Origin: an uncultured Thalassolituus sp. | GTDB taxonomy: Bacteria > Pseudomonadota > Gammaproteobacteria > Pseudomonadales > Oceanobacteraceae | Reading direction: 5' to 3' | Assembly (NCBI RefSeq): GCF_950066645.1 | Contig: NZ_CATMFB010000007.1 | Location: 124,001-188,000 of the forward strand | Length of the DNA: 64,000 bases | In this document: positions 55,162 to 64,000 of the stretch, one piece after another | Position numbering within the stretch: position 1 is the first letter of the stretch | Layout of the letters: every line of letters begins with the position of its first letter | Notes under the pieces: generated by a model | What the model saw: the letters and a program-made list of their open reading frames with translations, nothing else | Databases searched by the model: none | What the model was told of the DNA's origin: nothing | Position numbers and translations under genes: made by a program

Positions 55162-57318
55162 ATGAATCAGCCAGCTCCACACCTCTTCTCTTACTATCCC
55201 TACTGGGCAGAATGCTTCGGCACGGCGCCGTTTCTTCCTATGACCCGGGATGAGATGGACCAGCTGGGCTGGGACTCCTGCGATATCATTCTGGTCACGG
55301 GCGATGCTTATGTTGACCACCCAAGCTTTGGCATGGCCGTAATGGGGCGCATGCTGGAGGCTCAGGGCTTCCGGGTCGGAATCATCGCCCAGCCTGACTG
55401 GAACAACCCTGAAGAGTTCACCCGCCTGGGTAAGCCGAATTTCTACTTTGGTATCACCGCTGGCAACATGGATTCTATGATCAACCGGTATACCGCCGAC
55501 CTTAAGGTGCGTTCGGATGATGCATACACGCCACATGGTGAGCCCGGTAAGCGCCCCGACCGGGCGGTGATCGTTTATTCTCAGAAGTGCCGGGAGGCCT
55601 ACAAAGATGTCCCTATTGTGATCGGTGGCATTGAGGCCTCGCTGCGGCGTATTGCCCAGTACGATTACTGGAGCGATCAGGTGCGTCGCTCGGTACTGAT
55701 CGATTCAGGTGCAGACATACTTCTGTACGGTAATGCTGAGCGTGCCATTGTCGAGCTGACCCACGGACTTGCGCAGGGGCGCTCTATCGAAGACATGGCG
55801 GATCTGCGTGGTACCACAGTAGTGCGCGATGCTACGCCTGACGGCTGGACCGAGATTGATTCTACCCGCGTTGACTGGCCGGGGCAGATTGATCAGATTC
55901 CGAATCCGTACGAGATGAAGGACACCGAGAACATGTCCTGCAGCACCAATGGTTCTGAGGAAGAGGGCGCAGCAGAAGACAGTGACGTCATGCCGGTGAA
56001 GATCGTACCTATGCCGCTGCACCGTAAGGCAGACCTGGATCCTGACAAGACGGCGATCCGTTTGCCGTCGTTTGAGAAGGTACGTAACGACAGTGTGCTT
56101 TACGCCCACGCCTCCCGCGTACTGCATCAGGAGTCGAACCCCTACAACGCGCGGCCGCTGGTACAGCGCCATGGCACCAAAGAGATCTGGGTGAATCCGC
56201 CTCCGATTCCGCTTGAAACCGATGAAATGGATGGCGTATTCGGACGCCCGTATCAGCGTGTACCTCATCCAAGCTACGGTGATGCAAAGATCCCGGCGTA
56301 CGAGATGATACGTTTCTCGGTCAACATCATGCGCGGTTGCTTTGGTGGCTGTACCTTCTGTTCTATTACGGAACACGAAGGGCGCATCATTCAGAGCCGC
56401 TCGCAGGAATCTGTCATTTCTGAAATCGAAGAAATACGCGACAAGGTGCCGGGCTTTACCGGCACGATTTCAGATCTGGGTGGCCCCACAGCCAATATGT
56501 ACCACCTGACCTGTAAGAGTCAGGAGATTCTGAATAACTGCCGTCGCCTGAGCTGTGTCTACCCGGGTATCTGTAAGAACCTGAAAACCGACCACAGCGC
56601 CACGACTCAGCTGTACAGGGCCGCGCGGGCGCTGCCGGGTATCAAACGCATCGCTATCGCCTCGGGCCTGCGCTATGACCTCGCGGTGAAAGACCCTGAA
56701 TATGTACGTGAACTGGTCACTCACCATGTGGGGGGATATCTGAAGATTGCCCCAGAGCACACAGAAATGAACGTGCTCAGTAAAATGATGAAGCCGGGCA
56801 TGGGTACCTACGATGCCTTTAAGCGCATGTTTGATAAGTTCTCTAAAGAGGCGGGCAAAGAACAGTATCTGATCCCGTACTTTATTGCAGCGCATCCGGG
56901 CACTGAAACGAAAGACATGATGAATCTGGCCCTGTGGCTTAAGCGCAATAAGTTCCGGGTGGATCAGGTTCAGACCTTCTATCCATCACCGATGGCGCTG
57001 GCTACGGCCATGTACCATTCAGAGCGGGACCCACTCCACCGCATGAGCTATAAAGCGAAGAAGATGCATATTCCGCGGAATCTGGAAGAGCGTCGCCTGC
57101 AGAAAGCCTTCCTGCGTTATCACGACCCGAAAGGCTGGCCTGCACTGCGTACCGAGCTTAAGCGTATTGGTCGTCAGGACCTCATCGGAAGCGGCCCCAA
57201 TGCTCTGATCCCAGCGGAAGAATATACCGGTCGTCGTCAGGGGGCGCGCCCCGGATTCAAGCCCCCAGGTAAGTCTGGCGCTGTTAAAAAGTCGTCCGGA
57301 CCAAAGCGTCGTCGCTGA
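55162..57318 (+). CDS. ygiQ: YgiQ family radical SAM protein
   Basis: 718-residue protein of the UPF0313/YgiQ family. The N-terminal domain is nearly canonical ([37 protein letters not shown]). The radical SAM motif is [13 protein letters not shown] near residue 392, with the Cys-x3-Cys-x2-Cys ligands. The basic C-terminal tail ([14 protein letters not shown]) is typical. The biochemical function is not established. The frame is open 74 codons upstream, across the NtrC boxes; the start at 55162 ([20 protein letters not shown]) matches E. coli YgiQ. Confidence 0.94.
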   Translation: MNQPAPHLFSYYPYWAECFGTAPFLPMTRDEMDQLGWDSCDIILVTGDAYVDHPSFGMAVMGRMLEAQGFRVGIIAQPDWNNPEEFTRLGKPNFYFGITAGNMDSMINRYTADLKVRSDDAYTPHGEPGKRPDRAVIVYSQKCREAYKDVPIVIGGIEASLRRIAQYDYWSDQVRRSVLIDSGADILLYGNAERAIVELTHGLAQGRSIEDMADLRGTTVVRDATPDGWTEIDSTRVDWPGQIDQIPNPYEMKDTENMSCSTNGSEEEGAAEDSDVMPVKIVPMPLHRKADLDPDKTAIRLPSFEKVRNDSVLYAHASRVLHQESNPYNARPLVQRHGTKEIWVNPPPIPLETDEMDGVFGRPYQRVPHPSYGDAKIPAYEMIRFSVNIMRGCFGGCTFCSITEHEGRIIQSRSQESVISEIEEIRDKVPGFTGTISDLGGPTANMYHLTCKSQEILNNCRRLSCVYPGICKNLKTDHSATTQLYRAARALPGIKRIAIASGLRYDLAVKDPEYVRELVTHHVGGYLKIAPEHTEMNVLSKMMKPGMGTYDAFKRMFDKFSKEAGKEQYLIPYFIAAHPGTETKDMMNLALWLKRNKFRVDQVQTFYPSPMALATAMYHSERDPLHRMSYKAKKMHIPRNLEERRLQKAFLRYHDPKGWPALRTELKRIGRQDLIGSGPNALIPAEEYTGRRQGARPGFKPPGKSGAVKKSSGPKRRR

Positions 57319-57392
57319 TCTGTCTGTAAGCAAGTGTCGGTTTTCATCCCTCAGAATTGCAGGGGTGAGACCGGCCGGCTACTATCAGTGTC

Positions 57393-57743
57393 ATGTCTGA
57401 TATTTTCCGCGCACATTCCCGTTGTTTCGCCAGTTTTCTGCTGCTGCTTTTTGCGGTGCAGTGGTCTGCGCTTATTACGGATGACCTGGAGTCTTCTCTG
57501 GTCGTCACTGTGTCGGACGAGCACCATGTCAGTGACGCCTCTGGTGAGCACTCTGTCGGTTGCGACACCGATACAGAGTGTGATCACTGCTGCCAGTGCC
57601 ATAATCATGGCAGCCACATCACATTACCCGGATTTCCTTACGATACCGTCAGTCCCGCGCTGTTCAGCGAGTGTCCGCACAAGCGCGTGACGGGTTACTA
57701 TTCGCTCTACCGCCCCGGAATCCATCGCCCTCCGATTGCCTGA
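57393..57743 (+). CDS. Small Cys/His-rich exported protein of a metal efflux cluster (CzcI-like)
   Basis: 116 residues with an N-terminal hydrophobic segment (CFASFLLLLFAVQWSALI). A Cys/His-rich centre follows (CDTDTECDHCCQCHNHGSH) that must bind metal, and then a plain C-terminus. Small proteins of this kind precede czcCBA-type operons. It starts the efflux cluster, 47 bases before the adaptor gene. Expected location is the periplasm or membrane. Exact family not confirmed. Confidence 0.7.
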   Translation: MSDIFRAHSRCFASFLLLLFAVQWSALITDDLESSLVVTVSDEHHVSDASGEHSVGCDTDTECDHCCQCHNHGSHITLPGFPYDTVSPALFSECPHKRVTGYYSLYRPGIHRPPIA

Positions 57744-57790
57744 TCCGTCCTGAATTTATTTTATTCACTGACTGATACAGGAAATTTTTT

Positions 57791-58795
57791 ATGTCCATTC
57801 TATCCACCGGAGCAAAAACTGCTGTCCGGTATACAGGGCTTCTGGCGTGCGTCTTTGGCCTGATGTTGTGTCGTGCCAGCCTGGCAGAGAACGACGCAGG
57901 GCCCCATAGCAACGCTCATCAGGAAGAGGCTCACGCATCTGAACATGATGAGCATGCGAGTGATCACGAAGACCACGAAGACCACGAAGACCAGGTCAAT
58001 ATCTCACCCGATATTGCAGAGCGGCTCGGTATTCAGCTCGATCAGGCTGGTCCCGCGACGCTGGTACGTCAGGTCACGTTGTTAGGTGAGCTGGTGTCAC
58101 CGCCGGGTCATTCCGCCGAAGTGCGGGCGCGCTTTCCCGGTGTGGTGAAGCGTCTTTTTGCGAAAGAGGGTGATCAGGTCGAGGAGGGGGAACGGCTGGC
58201 CGTCGTCGAGTCTGACATCAGTCTGGGCGAATATGAAATTAACGCCCCGGTCTCTGGGCTGATTCAGCTGCGCTCGGCCAACGTCGGTGAGCTGACTGGC
58301 GCCGAAGGCTTATTCACGATCGTTTCCGACTCGTCTCTCTGGGCTGAGTTGAAGATCTTTTCTGCTGACCGCGATCACGTTCGCCAAGGGCAGCCGGTTA
58401 CGGTCCGTCATCGTGGCCACCATCATGCCGGTCACATCCTTTCCGTTGGTCCGGGCGCTGGCCCTGTTCCATATCGGGTCGCCCGCGTTGGTCTGACCAA
58501 TACCAGCAGTGATATGCAGCCCGGCGATATGGTCGATGCGGCGGTGGCAATTTCAGAAACGCCGGTAGCGCTCGCGGTAGAGCTTGAAGCCCTGCAATGG
58601 GCGGAAGGAAAGACTGTCGTTTTTATCCGTGAGGGCGAGAGTCGCTATGTTCCGCGGGCTGTCTCGATAGGACGTCGAGGAGCCGCTCAGGTCGAGATTC
58701 TCGATGGTATTGAAGCTGGTGAGACTTACGTTTCCGGCAGCAGCTATCTGCTACGTGCTGATCTGGAGAAATCCGGTGCGGCGCATCAGCACTGA
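57791..58795 (+). CDS. RND efflux periplasmic adaptor (CzcB-like)
   Basis: 334-residue membrane-fusion protein. After an N-terminal signal (ends about LAEND) there is a His/Glu/Asp-rich stretch (HDEHASDHEDHEDHEDQ), a possible metal sponge encoded by a short GACCACGAA tandem repeat. Barrel-sandwich and beta-barrel segments follow (FAKEGDQVEEGERLAVVES, SETPVALAVELEAL). It is shorter than many CzcB proteins and lacks a long coiled-coil hairpin. Connects to the pump gene 9 bases downstream. No outer-membrane CzcC gene is present. Confidence 0.88.
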   Translation: MSILSTGAKTAVRYTGLLACVFGLMLCRASLAENDAGPHSNAHQEEAHASEHDEHASDHEDHEDHEDQVNISPDIAERLGIQLDQAGPATLVRQVTLLGELVSPPGHSAEVRARFPGVVKRLFAKEGDQVEEGERLAVVESDISLGEYEINAPVSGLIQLRSANVGELTGAEGLFTIVSDSSLWAELKIFSADRDHVRQGQPVTVRHRGHHHAGHILSVGPGAGPVPYRVARVGLTNTSSDMQPGDMVDAAVAISETPVALAVELEALQWAEGKTVVFIREGESRYVPRAVSIGRRGAAQVEILDGIEAGETYVSGSSYLLRADLEKSGAAHQH

Positions 58796-58804
58796 GGAGG
58801 CGGT

Positions 58805-61940
<3,136 letters not shown>

Positions 61941-61994
61941 GAAGCTAACGCCGCTCACTGCTATTCTGATCTGAGGCGAAGCAGGAGAGCGGCG

Positions 61995-63119
61995 ATGCGT
62001 ATTGGTGTACCGAAAGAGATCAAGGATCAGGAATACCGGGTCGGGCTGACGCCCGACAGCGTCAGAGAGCTGGTCCATCATGGCCACGAGGTCTTTGTCG
62101 AAACTCAGGCCGGACATGCGATCGGTTTTAATGATGAGCATTACCTCAGTAGCGGTGCGGAAGTGCTCGCAGATGCCGCAGAGGTCTTCGGTGCCGCCGA
62201 ACTGATTGTCAAAGTGAAGGAGCCTCAGCCGCAGGAAGTCGCGTTGCTGACCCCTGAGCACACTCTTTTTACCTACCTCCATCTGGCGCCCGTTCCGGAA
62301 CTGACTGATCTTTTAATCGCAAGTGGCGCGACGTCCATTGCCTATGAAACCGTAACCGACCATCAGGGGCGCCTGCCGCTGTTGGCTCCCATGTCTGAAA
62401 TTGCCGGGCGCATGGCTGTACAGGCTGGTGCCCGTAGTCTCGAAATGGCCTGTGGTGGACGGGGTGTTCTGCTGGCTGGAGCGCCGGGAGTGCCTGCCGC
62501 CGACGTTCTGGTAATCGGAGCCGGCGTGGTGGGTACCAATGCGATGACTATCGCCATTGGTATGGGCGCTAAAGTGACGGTTATGGATAAATCTATGGCG
62601 CGGCTGCGTGAACTGGATCTGTTGTTCGGAAATCAGATACAGACCTTGTATTCGACGCGTACAGCACTTGATGAGCAGCTGCGGCACGCCGATCTGGTGA
62701 TTGGTGCTGTGCTCGTTCCCGGAGAGTCTGCCCCGAAACTTATTACGCGTTCGCATCTGGAAACAATGAAGCGGGGTTCGGTTATTGTCGATGTGGCAAT
62801 TGATCAGGGCGGGTGTGCTGAAACGTCGCGCGCGACTACGCACACTCAGCCTTTGTTTGTTGAAGAAGGCGTTGTTCATTACTGTGTGGCAAACATGCCG
62901 GGAGCCGTTGCCCGAAGTTCAACCCTTGCACTGAACAACGCGACCTTGCCTTTTGTTCTTGAGATCGCCAGGCAGGGGACAAGAGAAGCACTGTTGAATA
63001 ATCACAATCTTTTAAATGGCCTGAGCACATATCGCGGTGAACTCGTTTCTCCCGAAGTCGCAGTAAGCCAGAAACGTTGTGCGTCTGACCGTCTCACCTT
63101 GCTGGCAAAAACGCGGTGA
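61995..63119 (+). CDS. ald: Alanine dehydrogenase
   Basis: NAD-dependent enzyme interconverting L-alanine and pyruvate plus ammonia. 374 residues. The N-terminus MRIGVPKEIKDQEYRVGLTP is typical, as are the catalytic Lys/His stretch VKVKEPQPQE and the Rossmann motif VLVIGAGVVGTNAMTIAIGM near residue 170. The length matches the family. GGAGAGCGGCG precedes the ATG. It probably stands alone. Confidence 0.96.
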   Translation: MRIGVPKEIKDQEYRVGLTPDSVRELVHHGHEVFVETQAGHAIGFNDEHYLSSGAEVLADAAEVFGAAELIVKVKEPQPQEVALLTPEHTLFTYLHLAPVPELTDLLIASGATSIAYETVTDHQGRLPLLAPMSEIAGRMAVQAGARSLEMACGGRGVLLAGAPGVPAADVLVIGAGVVGTNAMTIAIGMGAKVTVMDKSMARLRELDLLFGNQIQTLYSTRTALDEQLRHADLVIGAVLVPGESAPKLITRSHLETMKRGSVIVDVAIDQGGCAETSRATTHTQPLFVEEGVVHYCVANMPGAVARSSTLALNNATLPFVLEIARQGTREALLNNHNLLNGLSTYRGELVSPEVAVSQKRCASDRLTLLAKTR

Positions 63120-63192
63120 ATTTTTTAAAACGCTGAACCACTTGTGTAATGAAGTGTCTATGGAACAGGTTTAATCACTCAGGAGAAACATC

Positions 63193-63537
63193 ATGAAAAA
63201 GTTAATGTTCCCATTTGCACTGATCCTCTCTGCGTTCGCCCTCGCGGGTTGCGACGACGCAAAAGAAACAGCCCAGAACGCAGCAGCTACCGTCGAGGAA
63301 GCAACAGAAAACAGCGTTGACGCGGTGAAAAAAGCAGCCCGCGATGCCGCCGATGCTGCTGAAGAAATGACTGAAGAAGCGGGCGAAGCCACCGAAGAAT
63401 TATTGCAGTCCGGGCAGAGCCCCGCTGAGAATGCGGTTGATGAAGTGGCCGATGCTGGCGAAGAAGTCGCGGACGAAGCTGCGGATGCCGCAGAAGAAAC
63501 GAAGGAAGCTGCACAGCGCCTGAGTGATACTGAATAA
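63193..63537 (+). CDS. Ala/Glu-rich small lipoprotein
   Basis: 114 residues. The lipoprotein signal is MKKLMFPFALILSAFALAGC (lipobox LAGC). The remainder is almost wholly Ala, Glu, Asp, Lys and Thr in heptad-like order (AVKKAARDAADAAEEMTEEA), predicted to be a long helix or coiled coil. No defined family; such proteins are common in marine bacteria. AGGAGAAAC lies before the ATG. Confidence 0.75.
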   Translation: MKKLMFPFALILSAFALAGCDDAKETAQNAAATVEEATENSVDAVKKAARDAADAAEEMTEEAGEATEELLQSGQSPAENAVDEVADAGEEVADEAADAAEETKEAAQRLSDTE

Positions 63538-63546
63538 TCAGGCGCT

Positions 63547-63574
63547 ATTTACCGCCGCTTATGCGGCGGTAAAT
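63547..63574. terminator. Hairpin between convergent genes
   Basis: ATTTACCGCCGC, loop TTAT, GCGGCGGTAAAT: a perfect 12-bp stem overlapping the 3' end of the DUF3325-type gene. No long U-run on either side, but it is the only candidate terminator for both genes. Confidence 0.5.
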
Positions 63575-63864
63575 ACCGGAATAAACCGTAATAAAGCAGG
63601 GCGGTAACTCAGTGTCATTGCGGTCAGAAATGCGCAGAGTGCAATCAGCATAAACCACACCAGTACCGCCATCGACGGATGGTCCGCAACAAGGCATATC
63701 CCCCCAGAAACAAACACTGCCAGGTAGCCGGTGATACGGAGTTTTCCGGACGCAGGCTGACCTTTGTGAACCTGCCGCCAATGACTCGGAAGAGACAGAG
63801 CCAGCCATCCCATACCGAGAAACATCACCGCAGTTGCCACCACAAACAGAAGTGCATTACTCAT
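63559..63864 (-). CDS. DUF3325-type membrane protein
   Basis: 101 residues with three hydrophobic helices: MSNALLFVVATAVMFLGMGW, then a short loop with the WRQVHKG stretch and two further helices. It resembles DUF3325 proteins, small membrane proteins often next to PepSY and DUF3649 proteins in siderophore/iron loci. Its start overlaps the end of the next upstream gene (ATGAGTAA), so the two are cotranscribed. Confidence 0.72.
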   Translation of the reverse strand: MSNALLFVVATAVMFLGMGWLALSLPSHWRQVHKGQPASGKLRITGYLAVFVSGGICLVADHPSMAVLVWFMLIALCAFLTAMTLSYRPALLRFIPVFTAA

Positions 63865-64000
63865 AACCTACCTCTCTGGTTGCGGTATCAGTGGATAAAT
63901 TTCTGGTCAGTGATTTATCCGGTTTCGGGGCCAGCTTACGGGCACTTACCCAGGCAATCGCAGCCGTAATCAACAGGCTGATATCTGTTCCGGCAACCGC
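63857..64000 (-). CDS. C-terminal end of a membrane protein (PepSY-type?), runs off the window
   Basis: 47 residues of a C-terminus: a hydrophobic helix (TDISLLITAAIAWVSARKL) followed by a polar tail ending in GYE. The stop overlaps the start of the DUF3325-type gene. Next to DUF3325 a PepSY-associated membrane protein is usual, but too little is visible to be sure. Confidence 0.5.
   Translation of the reverse strand, partial: AVAGTDISLLITAAIAWVSARKLAPKPDKSLTRNLSTDTATREVGYE

Noticed and set aside
54814-55536. Minus-strand frame of 240 codons over the nrtA control region and the start of ygiQ
   Set aside because: It runs antisense to conserved YgiQ sequence and across the regulatory sites, and has no recognisable domain.
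57960-57995. Short GACCACGAA tandem repeats that could suggest a repeat locus
   Set aside because: They are in frame within the adaptor gene and encode its His/Glu/Asp-rich metal-binding stretch.

Overview
The window looks like chromosomal DNA of a free-living, probably marine gammaproteobacterium. The evidence is the Rnf/Rsx complex, an E. coli-type FadH, YgiQ and Tag, a BdlA-like receptor, and a nitrate-assimilation locus laid out as in pseudomonads, Hahella or Marinobacter. An Oceanospirillales-type host is my best guess but is not proven. No tRNA, rRNA, CRISPR array, integrase or transposase was seen.

Layout. 1-4.9 kb (minus): rnfABCDG, with rnfG cut by the window edge. 5.1-11.3 kb: a four-gene Yej/Dpp-type peptide ABC transporter operon whose binding protein carries an extra C-terminal membrane helix. 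11.4-20.5 kb: an orphan lipoprotein, apbC/mrp, a soluble double-PAS chemoreceptor, fadH, and a 7TM-DISM sensor kinase overlapping a small membrane protein. 20.6-27.1 kb: a JetABC (Wadjet/MksFEB-like) SMC operon without jetD, ending in a translationally coupled truncated haemoglobin. 27.2-31.2 kb: a large secreted Cys-repeat/beta-propeller protein and two small exported proteins. 31.2-35.3 kb: lytic transglycosylase, proS, a DUF938 methyltransferase, tag and a small basic protein. 35.7-37.8 kb: a CapV-like patatin phospholipase with three small genes, two of them exported coiled-coil proteins that overlap.

38-54.9 kb is the nitrate locus. Leftward from a divergent control region run nasA (nitrate reductase) and cobA (siroheme synthesis). 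Rightward run nirB, nirD, a NarK-type transporter and a PP2C/kinase fusion. A third transcription unit (nrtA, nrtB, nrtD, porin, NasC/NasB-like flavoprotein) runs leftward from 54.8 kb. All three units begin with sigma-54-type -24/-12 elements (TTGGCAC-N5-TTG). Their leaders fold into hairpins with hexanucleotide loops of the kind bound by ANTAR antiterminators (NasT/NasR); two loops in nirB and one in nrtA are AACGGC. The nasA and nrtA leaders also carry intrinsic terminators before the gene. NtrC-like inverted repeats lie upstream. This reads as a three-promoter regulon under nitrogen (NtrC/sigma-54) and nitrate (NasT-type) control, with the regulators encoded elsewhere.

55-64 kb: ygiQ, a heavy-metal RND efflux set (a small Cys/His-rich protein, czcB-like adaptor, and a czcA-like pump broken by one extra C in a C6 run), alanine dehydrogenase, an Ala/Glu-rich lipoprotein, and the end of a DUF3325-type membrane-protein operon.
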